A stretch of DNA of 64,000 bases from Roridomyces roridus. Its lineage: Eukaryota > Basidiomycota > Agaricomycetes > Agaricales > Mycenaceae. How positions within the stretch are numbered: the stretch's first letter is position 1; each line of letters starts with the position of its first letter. The DNA lies in the NCBI GenBank assembly GCA_029378245.1, contig JARKIF010000013.1, positions 992,001 through 1,056,000 on the forward strand, in the 5' to 3' direction. The position numbers were made by a program, and so were the translations under genes. This document shows positions 22,162 to 33,499 of the stretch, piece by piece. The notes under the pieces are model-generated. The model saw only the letters and a list, made by a program, of their open reading frames with translations, had not been told where the DNA came from and ran no database searches.

Positions 22162-25055
22162 ATGTCCAACCGGGAGTATGGACGCCATCCCGCGCAAGTT
22201 CGTTTTGGTGCTTATCGCGCCTCCGGCATAGGAATGCGTCCGGAGCCAGCTCCAGCAGATACTCAAACTCGTCCCGGTGATTCGGATGACGAAACGGATC
22301 CGCTCAGCCATAGTTCCTCTGTTCATCAGGGCGGTCCTCCGGGACCACCAGGTGGATATGGAGGAGGTGGCCCTCCTGGTGGTGGCCCTCCGGGGCCCCC
22401 CGGAGGTGGTTTTCCAGGTGGTGGGCCTCCGGGCCCTCCATATGGCGGTGGTGGTGGAGGTGGCAATCTCGGTGGTGGACCCCCTGGAGGATATCCAGGT
22501 GGTGGAAACCCCGGTGGAGGAGGGGGCGGAGGCGGGCCTCCTGGGGGATTTCCCGGGGGATTTTTTCCTCCTGGCGGTCCTCCCCAACCTGCGCCTGGCA
22601 CTGATCCGTACATGGCTTACATGATGTATGAGACCGCCCAGGCGTTTAGGGATGCCGCTACGCAATTCAGAAACCCACCTGCTCAGAGGTCGGGACGGTC
22701 AAACCTTCGGAATCCGGACCCATTCGATGGAGAAGATCCTTCAAAGCTGCGTATATTCTACACGCAGTGTTCTCTTCATTTTGGAGAACAACCACAGGAC
22801 TTCGTCACGGACTCGAGCAAGATTATCTTCGTGATCTCATACCTCAAAGGTCGCGCGCTCTTGCACTTCACTCCGGTGATCAAGTCCCAGACACCTCCGG
22901 AATGGGACGACAATTGGGCTGCTTTCTCGCAGGAACTCTTCAACTGCTTCGGTCCGGTCGATCCGGTCGGAGACGCCCAGGAAGAGGTCCTCGATCTCCA
23001 CATGGCCAACAACGAGACCATTATCGACTTCCATCTCAAATTCAACACTCTTCGGCCTTACCTCCCTTGGTCGGATGAGAACCTCAAATTCATGTACTAT
23101 CGTGCGCTGGCTCTTCGTCTTAAAGACGACCTCAAGACTGCGCGCTACCCCAACACGTATATTGGACTCCGCACTGAGGCTACTCGTTTGGATTTCATCT
23201 ACTGGAAGTTCGAGAAGGAGAGGCAGAGAGAGCGGGAGAGGAAGAAGCGGTGATAAGCATGGAATTTGACTGCCCTTGAAAACGCGCGTTTTGCACGATT
23301 TCAGAGGTAGTATCCTAGCTAAGTCATCTCAGTACAAGACTGATGTTGAGCCCAGAGACAGTCAGTGTGGTGGATACTTAAGAGTACTGTACGGGTTGAA
23401 GGGTATTTACCTGAATATGACCGACGGGCTCACTCCGAAACATGTAGGAGTTGTGGATACCTGCTCTACCAATGGGATACGCCAACTAAACAAGTTCTTA
23501 ACCGTTGTACGATTGTCAGCCGTTCGAACCTTGGTGCGAGTGCAATTCGGAGGTTCGGAAGTTCATGGGATGATGGGCAAGTCGGCCGAAAAGCCTGAAA
23601 CATGAGTAGACCGCCGAAGCGGGTCCGAAGGGAGTGACGTAGTTGTCATCAGCAGTCGGGACAAGGAGGATCCGGGTCGGATACTAGTCTTCGAACTAGT
23701 ATCTGCTGGTATCCGGGACAGGTAGTCGGAGATATGGGTATCGTTCTGGACCTACAAACTATGGGCGTACGTCTGGAGGGTATACCATCAAGGGAGAGGT
23801 CGGATACGACTTCACTAAAATCAGTCGAGTCATGGATCAATGTTGGAGTCACGGATCGTCAGATCCGCCACGCGGAATCATGGCTTGGCACACCGGCCGT
23901 ACACGATGCCGGTTCTAATCAACCAATCAGGGTGTTTCCATTCCAGATACCAAGGACATTTCTAATTATTGCGCCATTCGTTTGTACTATCATATGATTC
24001 TCGGACCTGTATAAAGTAGATAGAGTGCTACCCAAGAGGGCAGCGGATACTTCCCCCACTAGCAAGCTACCAGCTGCGATCAAGGGTTTTGTCCGAGGCT
24101 TTCGACGGTGCATTGCGTAGTTAAGCAATCGCTATTGAAAATCTAAACATTTGTTTGTTGGCTATTGTGTGTGTGACTTGAGTGTGAATCAGTGTGTTGG
24201 AATCAGTATCTGTTGGATTGTGTCGTACCGTGTGTCTGTCAAGGGTTATTTGTGTGTTCAGAGTTGTGAAGTGTTGGAATCTACGAAATCCGTGTTGTAT
24301 GGCTCGCTGTCGTCTTCGGATATCAGTGTGAAAGGGATCGAGAGACCCAAATACCTGCTTTATTGCAAAACCCGGCTTTAGCCAAACTCAATCTATCTTT
24401 TGTGTTAGCTGTGAAGCTTTACCATCTACAAAACACTTTAGAATCGTCATTCTTGGTTCATATCAAGGATCTCAATTCACAATACTTTGTTTCGACATCG
24501 TATCTGAGACTATATCACCCAATTCCCTGCAACCTTTACAAGGCCCTGTACTAGGGACTTATACTCGCCACATTCCCGCTATTCAATAGTTGTCACTCGC
24601 CCCGGAGCTTCGTGATTGGGTTAGTTGGATATAGATTTGTCTGTATCTCGACTCATCTGGTTAGATTCTTCGAGTGTTGTCGATTTCTATAGTAGGTTTA
24701 GAGCACATACATCAGCGGATGGGCGGTGGTGGAGGTTCTGGCTCCGGTTCCGGTAACGACAATCCGAAATCCGGCAACAACGCCAAGAACTCCAACTCCG
24801 GTAACTCGTCTGGCAACTCCGGTTCTGGCAACTCCGGTAACTCCGGTAATTCGTCTGGTCAGCAAAACCGCAAGGGAAATCCTAGGAAGGATTCAAAAAC
24901 TCCCTCCGGTAACAACAACGCTGCCCAGACCAATCCGGCTCCCAACAAGAATCCGCCCCCGAAGAAGACCAAGCCCTATGAGAAGAATCTCACCCAGGGT
25001 GGTAAGCTGAAGCAGGAGGAACGGGATCGCCGCAAGGCGAACAATCTCTGCAGTG
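22162..25055 (+). pseudogene. Gypsy gag, interrupted by an LTR-like insertion
   Basis: The first part (22162-23250) has a long Gly/Pro-rich collagen-like segment, then a Retrotrans_gag domain (PFDGEDPSKLRIFYTQC, FAVISYLKG-like, WAAFSQELFNCFG). It breaks at KKR and hits TGA at the first base of an insertion. The frame resumes at 24719 with a Gly/Ser/Asn-rich stretch and a basic tail ending RRKANNLC. Removing 23251-24714 plus one copy of the 4-bp duplication makes the two halves one reading frame. A usual CCHC knuckle would begin at the final Cys but is missing, because the frame passes directly into RT sequence. Confidence 0.8.
23251..24714. mobile_element. 1,464-bp solo-LTR-like insertion in gag
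   Basis: The element begins TGATAAGCATG and ends ATACATCA, that is TG...CA with TGAT/ATCA ends. It is flanked by the direct repeat GCGG (23247-23250 and 24715-24718). It contains a TATA-like word (24010-24016) and no coding frame of note, as expected of an LTR. Excision at the duplication restores the gag frame exactly. The type (Copia or Gypsy) is not determined. Confidence 0.7.
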
Positions 25056-27781
25056 TCGATTACAGAGGTCTCAACCGCATCACGAAGAAGGATCGTTATC
25101 CTCTTCCGTTGATTGCTGACCTCTTGGATGCTCCGGGAAAGGCGCGTATCTATACCAAACTTGATCTTCGGCACGCTTACCATCTTCTCCGAGTTGCTGA
25201 GGACGATGAGTCCAAACTGCATTTCGGACTTGCTACGGCTCTTTCAACTTCAGAGTCGTACCAGAGGGTTTATCCAACGCTCCGGCGGCTTTTCAGCGGT
25301 TCCTGAATAGCCTGTTCGCGGACTTGCTTGACGTTTACGTCGTTGTCTATTTGGATGACATTCTGGTTTACTCCGGAGACGAAACTCAGCACACAGCGCA
25401 CGTACGGGAAGTACTCCGGCGCCTCCGGGCCTCCGGTTTGTACTGCAAACTCCCCAAATGCGAGTTCGGTGTAACAACGTGCGAGTACCTCGGCTATATT
25501 CTCTCTCCGGATGGATTCCGGATGGCCGAGGAGAAGATTGCGGCGATAATGGAATGGCTGGTCCCACGCAAAGTTAAGGACATTCAGTCTTTCCTTGGCT
25601 TTTGCAACTTCTACCGTAGATTCATCTGGAATTACTCCGGTATCACGGTCACCCTGACATGCCTCACGCGTAAGGGCTTGAAGTGGGACTGGACCTCCAT
25701 CTGCCAAGACGTGTTTGAGACGCTCAAGAGGGCTTTCACCGAAGCTCCGGTTCTCCATCATTGAGTTCCCGGCCGTCAACTTACAGTTGAAATGGACGCT
25801 TCGGACTACGCTATCGCCTCCATCCTATCAATTCAAGGAGACGACGGCGACATCCATCCCCTCGCATTCCGGAGCCGGACTCTGCAGAACGCGGAGCTCA
25901 ACTACGACACCCACGACAAGGAACTCCTCACCATCTTCGACGCTTTCAAGCATTGGCGCCAATACCTCAAAGGAGCTCCTCTTACAGTGGATGTTGTCAC
26001 CGACCACAAGAACCTGGAGTATTTTGCTACCACAAAGACGCTTACCCGTCGACAGGTTCGCTGGTCGGAGAAACTCTCCGCGTTTAATATGCTCATCCGG
26101 TTCCGTCCTGGACGGCTTGGGGGAAAACCTGACACGTTAACTAGACGATGGGACGTCTATGCTAAAGAGGGGGATAGGGATTATGTTCAGGCCAATCCGC
26201 AAAATTTTCGGCCAATTTTCACCTCCGAACACCTCTCCGCGTCACTCCGGGCGACATTTCTTGAAGAAATCGTACTCCGGTCATCGGTCATTTTGGACGT
26301 CGAGAAGCTCTACTCCGACATCCGGACTCATCTCTCCGACGATCCTCACGCCCTTGCGGGTCTGGAACTCGCTAAAACCGGCACCAACCCTCGCTGGACG
26401 ACAGACGAGGCTGGCTTACTCCGCTCAGACGGACGAATCTATGTTCCCTCATGCTCCGGTTCTTCACCGGAGCTCCGTGTACGTGTTTGCCAGTTTAAGC
26501 ATGATCATATTCTTGCTGGTCACTTCGGACAGAACAGGACGCTGGCTCTGATCCGGAAGGAATTCACTTGGCCAAATTGTCGCGACTTCGTCAAAGACTA
26601 TGTCAAGTCCTGCGTCACGTGTGCGAGAAACAAGAAGCCCAGGCACCGTCCTTACGGTCTCCTGAAACCCCTCCCAGTGCCTCTTCGTCCATGGCATTCG
26701 ATATCCATGGACTTCATCGAGCAACTTCCGGCCTCCGGCGAGTACGATTGTATTCTTGTGATCGTTGATCGTGCTTCGAAGCAGGTTATCCTCATTCCCT
26801 GCGACGTTCACATCGACTCTCCGAAACTCGCCCGGATGTTCCTCGTTCACGTTTTCTCCAAACACGGAGTTCCGGCACACGTCACTTGTGACCGGGGTTT
26901 CGAATTCATTTCTTCTTTCTTTCGTTCTTTGGGCGAACTCCTCGACATGAAGATCCATTATACTTCGGGTTACCATCCGGAAGCTGATGGTCAAACGGAA
27001 CGGATGAACCAGACGGTCGAGCAGTACATCCGCATTTACTGCTCTTACCAACAGGATGATTGGGATACACTCCTTCCTCTTGCCGAATTCTCGTTGAACA
27101 ACGCTCCTAACGCCTCCACAGGCATTACTCCGTTCTTCGCGAATAAAGGCTACGATCCCCTCCTGTCCGTCCATCCGGAACTCAACCTCGCCAGCACATA
27201 CGCTCGCGACTTCGTGGTCAATCTCAACGAACTCCACGAGTTCCTCCGGGACCAAATCCGGTCTGCACAAAGTACTTACAAGGAAACGGCGGACCGGAAA
27301 CGCATTCAACATCCGGACATCAAAGTCGGCGGACGAGGTGTTCATTTCCACCAAGTACATCAAGACCAAGCGTCCAACTCCGAAGTTCTCGGAGACGCAC
27401 ATCAGTCCGTACGAGGTTATTGGAAAACCTAGTGCTGCCTCGTTCCAGGTGCGACTTCCAAAAAATCTGTCCCAAGTTCACCCAGTTTTCCATGTTTCTC
27501 AACTCGAACCCCACTTCCGGAATCCCTTCCCCGGTCGAGAAATCCCTCCACCACCTCCGGTAGAGGTTGACGGAGAAGAGCATTTCGAGGTCAAACAAAT
27601 TGTTGACTCCAAGCTCGACTGGAGGTACCGGATTAAACTCCGGTACTTGGTCGAATGGATGGGCTACGAGAACACGGATGAACAATTCACATGGGTTGGA
27701 GCAGACGACATACAGGCAGGTGAGGCGTTGGAAGACTTCCATCGCCGATATCCCGACAAGCCTGGCCCGATACAAACCTAA
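25056..27781 (+). pseudogene. Gypsy pol: RT, RNase H, integrase, chromodomain
   Basis: RT starts abruptly at [18 protein letters not shown], so the protease and upstream RT fingers are deleted. A +1 shift near 25225-25232 precedes [12 protein letters not shown]. The catalytic YLDD is intact (25348 onward). An in-frame TGA at 25762-25764 interrupts the RT-RNase H boundary. RNase H keeps MDASDYA, DKELLTIF and TDHKNLEYF. Integrase keeps the His/His/Cys/Cys zinc motif (GHFGQNRTLALI, SCVTCARNK), the Asp of SMDFIEQLP, the Asp of CDRGFEF and the Glu of HPEADGQTERMN. A second +1 shift near 27331 moves the C-terminal part into another frame, ending in a chromodomain (HFEVKQIVDSKLDWR, LRYLVEWMGYE). Confidence 0.85.
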
Positions 27782-27922
27782 TTGTCAAACCCCGGCCGAG
27801 CCTTTCCAACTTCAGGTTCAATACCTCGGCCGGGTAAATGTTCGTTCATCAAAATCTATTTACATTTTGCTTCTACTTATACAAACGTTCGTTTTTTACG
27901 AATCCGGAGACTATCTACAAAT

Positions 27923-29570
27923 TTAATCCTCCGCCAATTCGTCGTCACCATTCTTCGCCGTATCTGGACTCGACGCGATCTCGGGCTCAGTCTCCACCGG
28001 TGGAATCAACTCCTCCGATTTCTCGTTGTCACCCCCTGGCAAGAACAAGGGCTCCTTAGCCCCCTCCGGTCCCTTCACCTCATCCTCCTCCGGATCGACG
28101 TTCATGTCGACCATACCCTCAAAATCTCCATCCTCCAACTCCATTCCGGACCCCTCAGGCTCCTCCGCCTCGGCATCCAACGGAATCCCAGCCCACTCCT
28201 CTTCGTCTTCATCTCCAACCGACTCGTCTCCTCCCTGCCTCGCCTTCCACGCCTTCAACTCTTCCTCAAAGACGCGTTGGCGTCTGTCCTGCTCCGCCTG
28301 CCTCCGAGCCTCTCTGGCAACTGCATCCTCGGCTTCCTCGTACATCGAATTTCCATGCTCGTTGTCCCAATCGTCTGAGACACGATCCGGAGTTACGGGG
28401 CAAGGGTCGACGGGAGGCGCGGGAACAACATCCTTCGGCTTGTCGCCGAAATCCATCAGGTCGTTATCGTCTTCAACGACCCGATGAGCAAGACGAGGCC
28501 TCTTGACAGGCACGGGGGGAGGCGAGACCGAGATCGAGGACGATTGAGCACGCCCATGTTTGGGCGTGACGGAGACGAGAGTGGAGGGGACGAAGGGAGA
28601 GGTGCGGGGTTTCCGGATGGTGACATTTTGTTTCTTCCCACGCTTAGGAGGTGGTGGTGGCGGTCCATCCGTCCTTCTGCACACGACGCGCGTCTGCCGG
28701 CACAAGTCGCAAGCACGAGCCTTGACTCCGCCGGAGTTGACGCAGACAGCTCTGAGGCGCCGACAGTTGTCACAAGCTAAAGAGAAGATGAGTAAAATTA
28801 AAAACGAAGGAAAAACACTCACCATCGTTCTCCTCGTCGTCTCCAGCGACGGAAACCATTTCCTCCGGCGTCTTCGCGCGAGCCTTCCCCTTATCCTTCC
28901 TCGGTTTCTTCCTCCGCGACAACGGCTTTGCATCGTCTTTGTCTTCATTGACGACGGCTACCTCCTCCTCAGGCACGTTCTCCACCTCCAACTCCGGTTC
29001 CACTACTTCCTCGACCTTCTCCTCCTCTTCATCCCACTCGATCCCCGCGTAATCGTCCTCTCCAGGCGTCGAGGGCTGCCGATCTTCGTCCTCGTGGATG
29101 ACGTAATCCCGGCCGATCTTGGCGTAATAGGCGAGGTCGATGAAGAAATGGAGGGGGACTTTAGCAGTACCCGGAGTCATGAGGTCGCGGGGGTTAGGGG
29201 GCTGGTGTCGAGGGGCATGTCGTTCCAGAGCGAGTCCTTCGGCTTCCTCCCAGAGCTCGTGATTGAGGTCGTGCCTCTGCGCCACTTCATTCACGAGACG
29301 CTCGCGTCTCTCAGCCTCCACCGCCAACTCCGCCTTCCTTCGTTCCTCCGCCTCTCTCTCAGCCGCCAACCTCTCCTCCTTGGCCTTCTTCGCTGCCTTC
29401 GCCCTCGCTGCCTTTTCCTTCGCCTTGGCCAACGCCTCCTCCAACATCGCGATGGTCTCCAGCGAGACCTCGTCGTCGTCCTCCGGGTCCCGAGTCAGAG
29501 CCTGGTTCTTCTTGTCCTTGTCTTCGTCGTCGCGATGAGGGGGCAGGGAGTGGCGCGAGTGGGTCGACAT
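27923..29570 (-). CDS. Antisense accessory protein of the Gypsy element, Zn2Cys6-type cluster
   Basis: Two exons (29570-28823 and 28776-27923) with a 47-bp intron give 533 aa without defects, although the rest of the element is broken. The N-terminal half is a long charged coiled coil (EALAKAKEKAARAKAAKKAK), then a HFFIDLAYYAKIGRDYV block and a Lys/Arg-rich segment. Directly after the splice comes CDNC-x6-C-x10-CDLC-x6-C, that is C-x2-C-x6-C-x10-C-x2-C-x6-C, the spacing of a fungal Zn(II)2Cys6 binuclear cluster. A basic PPPPPPKRGKK patch and a long acidic tail follow. It lies between pol and the 3' LTR on the opposite strand, so it needs its own promoter or antisense LTR transcription. The role is unknown; DNA binding is inferred from the cluster. 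Confidence 0.7.
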
Positions 29571-29713
29571 GGTGGTATGAGTCAAAGAGAGATTGATCCG
29601 GAGCAAACTTCGCCAAACTTTCTTTGTTCGGCTCCGGCCATTCATTCGGCTACCGGCAATCATTTCTACCGTTCTCTTGGGCTCTTGAGGGCAAGAGCCT
29701 AAGAGGGGGATAC

Positions 29714-30249
29714 TGTTATGTCCCGTTCCAACACCAACTCCGGTACCTCAACTCCGGTACTCAACTCCGGTACTCAACTCCGGTCATACGTCGGGATGCC
29801 TCCCGACGTCGTAGCGCATCACGCGCTCCTCGGTTCTATCCGGGTACTCGGGTTTTCACGCGATGAAGGTATCTGAGCGTTTCCCTCGGACTTGGTATTC
29901 ATCAGGATATCCACTTGATCATTCCGTGCGGACTTAATCAGCTTATATCCACATAGCCGTATAAGTCCGTTTCTATTACTGGTCTGTGGTAATGACATAT
30001 ATCTCTACTTACTCGTATATAAGACTTTCCTTATCTGTATTCAACCTTAGTTCATAATTGACGTTCTTGACTACTCGTCTTGGCTGGTTCCTACTCCTTC
30101 CCTTCCTATCAACATAGCAAGGCGTCTTAGACACCCTACTCCTCTGTGGTGCTCTTAGATCGCTCCTCCGGTCGACTCCTTCCAACTCCGGTCACTACCG
30201 GAGTTCCGGCATCTACTCCGGACTTGCCTTTTGGAATCGGATCGTAACA
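29714..30249 (+). repeat. 3' LTR of the Gypsy element
   Basis: It begins TGTTATGTCCCG right after a polypurine tract and ends GGATCGTAACA, so TGTTA/TAACA form the inverted ends. Length is 536 bp. Near the start it has four short tandem units of CAACTCCGGTACT type (about 29731-29785) and a TATATAAGAC word at about 30015. The matching 5' LTR is not in the window. Confidence 0.75.
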
Positions 30250-30663
30250 GTGTCACAGTGAGAAGCGAGAGAGTGAGCACAGAGAACACGCTATAAACCC
30301 ATTCTGAATTCAAGGTCCGCCGTGGAAAGCCCAGGGATGACTTCATTCTGCTTGAACGAGCCTAACGAGCCTTTATACCTTTAGAACCACGTCAATCACG
30401 AAGACTCGCTATGTTGAATCGAGTGAGCCGGTCAACCGTGATACACGCAACGCGATCGGCGATTTCAACTGGGGGAACAAATTCTTGGATCCGGAGGTTC
30501 CAGGTCTGATCGCACTACTTAACTCGAGGCGCGCTTTCTCCATTTCCCCGTTTTTCAAACCCCCCGCCCAACGACGTCCCGACTTGTGTGCGAAAGAAAG
30601 AAAAAAGGAACGTCAAATGACGACCTAATATCTATTTCTAATAGGAACATGTAACGTGTCATA
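30250..30663. other. No gene seen
   Basis: Spacer between the Gypsy LTR and the 3' end of the monooxygenase. A remnant of an older repeat is possible, but no coding or inverted-repeat signal is clear. Confidence 0.4.
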
Positions 30664-32200
30664 TCAATTGACCCCACCGAACCGCTCCTGGTAGAACTGT
30701 TGCGCAGCCAGAATCGGGTCGTATGCAAGAAGTTTCATCTGTAACTCTTTATCTGCACGAAAGCATTAGCTCAGCGCGGCAAGATCTAATACCCACTCAC
30801 TCTTGTACAAATCAAAGCCTTTCTCCATCTGGTCCACGGACTCGGCTCTAATAAACTCCCCACGCTCCTTCCTCAACTCTTCATACGCCTTGAGACGCGC
30901 AGGAACGTCTTCAGCACGCGTTCCAGCGGGGAGCAAACACCCAAGCGCCCCGCCATCCTCGACAGCCATGCCAGCGCCTTGCCCAAGGTGCGGCAGCGTA
31001 GCGTGTGCCGCGTCGCCAAGGAGTGCTGTGCGTCCGCGGACCCAAGTGGGGAGGAGGGGCAGAACGCGGAGCTTCCATTTGTGGATCGGGCTGTGAAGCG
31101 GGAGGTCGAGGAGGTGGAAGAATTTGGGATGAAAATCGTGGAACACGGTCTTGAATTCGTCAACTGTGGCGTGACCGGACCATCCTATGAGAATAATTTA
31201 ACTGGATATTCGAATTATGAATGTATTGGACGTACCGGCCGTTGCGTCGGAGGTGTCGGAGTAGAAGGCTACGACGTTCATGAGGGTTCCGTCACGGCAA
31301 GGGTAGATGTAAAGCATCCTGAGCGGTCCCTCCGTCGAGACGACGCTACGAGTACCCACGACGCCGTCATACAGCCACTCGAGCTCGGGGATGTCGCGCA
31401 TCTTGGTGGTTTCGAAGATCAAGCGGAAGCAAGACAGACCAGAATCTTGCGAATGGACAACTTGCTGCAGGACGTGGTCGCGGACGACGGACTGGGGTGC
31501 CGATAATATTGAGCGATAAAGATAAGCCAGGAGAAACAGGGCATACATGAATTCCGTCGGCGCCGATAAGCACGTCTGCCTGTACGACCTCGCCATCTTC
31601 CGAGGTAATCGTGGCGGTTTCGGGATCACACGCAACCACTTTGGTACCGAGGCGCAATTTCGCGGGCGGCCTTTGACCTTCGATCCCCGTCGCAAGACGT
31701 TTGAGCTCCTCGTACAAATCGCTGCGATGAACGAGCAATCCCTGTAAACCGATCAGCTATGGAATCGTCTTCGGAATACAACCAACATTCGCCTTCATAC
31801 CGGGGACCTGCCACTTGTAGGTGACGGGCTCCGAGCCGTTGCTGCCTATCATGACAGCCTACAAATCGGTGAGGCATGAAATCCTCGAGGAATTGGATTA
31901 TAAACGTACGCCATCCCAAGGAACCCCGTGCAGGTTCTTACGAACAACGCCAATGTGGTCGTGCACCTTCAACGAGTTGTTCTGCACCGCAACAGCAGCG
32001 CCGATCTCTGTCTTGATTTCCACGGCCTCGAATATCTAGAGAAGAGGCTGAGCGGGATGTAGAGGAAAAGAGGGAGAAAACCGTCGAACCTGCACGTTAT
32101 GACCATTGCGCCGCAATGCGACGGCGGCAGTAAGACCACCAATACCCGCACCGACGATGGAGATGGTAAGAGGCTGAGAGTTATTGCTGGAAGCAGACAT
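30664..32200 (-). CDS. FAD-dependent monooxygenase, salicylate hydroxylase-like
   Basis: Seven exons keep phase: 32200-32090, 32035-31910, 31858-31787, 31741-31547, 31491-31236, 31184-30801, 30752-30664; 410 aa. The FAD-binding dinucleotide fold is at residues 15-22 (IVGAGIGG). A DG motif (VLIGADGIHS) and the GD motif (GRTALLGDAAHATLPHLGQG) follow, as in class A flavoprotein hydroxylases (PF01494). LLVHRSDLYEELKRLA is typical of the fungal salicylate hydroxylase-like branch. The enzyme would use NAD(P)H and O2 to hydroxylate an aromatic or other ring substrate; the substrate cannot be read from sequence. A decayed copy lies at 38706-42050. No signal peptide or membrane segment is seen, so a cytosolic location is likely. 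Confidence 0.85.
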
Positions 32201-32690
32201 CTGTAAACTTTTCGTTCTTGCTGAGACCAAAACTCTGGGGTGGCTACGGCTTAAATACCTTTGACCGCAAGTCCGATTATCCAGAGTTTGCGCAAGCCCC
32301 TCCGTTCAGCCGTTCAAGATGCTTGATATGGCGTCCGCTTTCAGATCGGAGCGATGCAGTTGGCGGCGGCGCGCAGCGTCTGCCTGTCTTCTACTACAAA
32401 TAAGAGGGCTGGGTAGAAACCCTACCTGTACGCCTCCGGATCGTCCCCCTCGAGCCCAAATACTTGCAGAGCTGGATGCTGGACATCCGAAATGGAGACG
32501 GGCGGCGGCACATCGTTGGCCCGTGGCCATTCTACCGACCGTTTAACCGTGCACAGTGGTGCCTTTGACCTCCGAGTTGGTTGCGGAGAGATTGGGATGT
32601 AGATGATACTCACGGTCGGCCTCGGCCGCGGACACCTGGATAATGGAAGTGAAGGGCTTAGGGCAAGCACGACATGAATCATGACGTCTG
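32201..32690. other. Monooxygenase upstream region, duplicated at ~41650-42030
   Basis: No supported gene. Parts of this stretch (CAAGCCCCTCCGTTCAG, CGGAGAGATTGGGATG) recur upstream of the decayed monooxygenase copy. The duplication therefore covered the promoter and about 450 bp beyond the start codon. Confidence 0.5.
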
Positions 32691-32799
32691 ATCGGCTGAT
32701 GCTGCTGACGTGACGACGTGACTACATTCCCGCTTCATCGGGATTGAACAGATGCGGCCACACACACACTGGATGGCTACCAACTCGTGACCAAATCCT

Positions 32800-33205
32800 C
32801 GCAGATGCGGCACACTCGATGACGGCAAGATCACAGTGTGCCGCATCTGTCGATGATCGACTGATGGCCAAGACTTTCTGAGTTGCCCACAATGAGGTTA
32901 GGCATAGGTTAGGTTAGGTTATTGGAGACACACTGTTTGGCAATAAATCAGTCCTCTCCCCCCCTTTTTCGTCAATGCGTGAAGAACTTGGAATCCGCCG
33001 TGAGTGGCGGTTAGAATCTGTTAGGTTAGGTTAGTGAAGACACACTCTCTGGTAAAAGAATCAGTCTTCTCCCCCCCTTTTTCGTCTGTGAATGAAGGAT
33101 ACATAATCCACAGTAAATGGTCTTGGCAATCAACACAAAGTCGACAGGTGCGGCACACTGTGATCAGCGACATCACGAGTGTGCCGCATCTGTCGTGGCT
33201 TGATA
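32800..33205. repeat. Paired GCGGCACACT hairpins around a ~125-bp tandem duplication
   Basis: Inverted arms GATGCGGCACACT / AGTGTGCCGCATC occur at 32813-32848, and similar arms at 33148-33196. Between them are two copies of a GTTAGGTTAGGTTA...CTCCCCCCCTTTTTCGTC unit (about 32892-32972 and 33019-33086). This resembles the ends and interior of a small foldback element; no target duplication was identified. Confidence 0.5.
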
Positions 33206-33499
33206 CACATCCACTGAGTGTGTTGCCGCACTTGTTACATCCTCCCGCTTCATTCGGCAAAACGGCACCAGACGGCACCTGATCGCCCCTATTTATCCCA
33301 GCGGCGAGTCGCAAAAGACTTGATGTTTCGGAGCCAACTCCGTGCCAGCAAAAGAAATATGCCTCGCGAAATAACGGAATCGAGAGACGTCAGACGGACT
33401 CAGCTGCCGGTTGATGCACGGATTGGATGGTTCAGACACCAGTTTCAGAACTCGCGGGAAAGTATGGGTCTCTGAGCCGTGGAGATGCACAATGCACCT

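Larger units (their letters stand above)
22047..30249 (+). mobile_element. Ty3/Gypsy chromovirus, degenerate, with antisense accessory gene
   Basis: The order is gag, (deleted protease), reverse transcriptase, RNase H, integrase, chromodomain, antisense gene, polypurine tract (AAGAGGGGGATAC) and 3' LTR. No 5' LTR or primer-binding site is found. The 5' side abuts the tRNA-headed repeat at about 22046, with an open frame leading straight into gag, so the element is 5'-truncated. It carries a nested LTR-like insertion, a deletion, at least two frameshifts and an in-frame stop, so it is not autonomous. The pol order with a C-terminal chromodomain marks it as a chromovirus. Confidence 0.85.

Noticed and set aside
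22326..22613. Antisense Pro/Gly-rich collagen-like frame
   Set aside because: It is the mirror of the Gly/Pro-rich part of gag; the repetitive composition keeps both strands open.
26464..27402. Long minus-strand frame of 312 codons
   Set aside because: It overlaps the RNase H/integrase coding sequence, which has clear catalytic motifs on the plus strand; shadow frame.
29714..30249. Pairing this LTR with the 1,464-bp insertion as two LTRs of one element
   Set aside because: They differ in length, ends and sequence; the insertion has its own target duplication inside gag.
32892..33035. GTTAGGTTAGGTTA stretches as telomere-like repeats
   Set aside because: Only two or three units, TTAGGT rather than TTAGGG, and embedded in a tandem duplication inside gene-bearing DNA.
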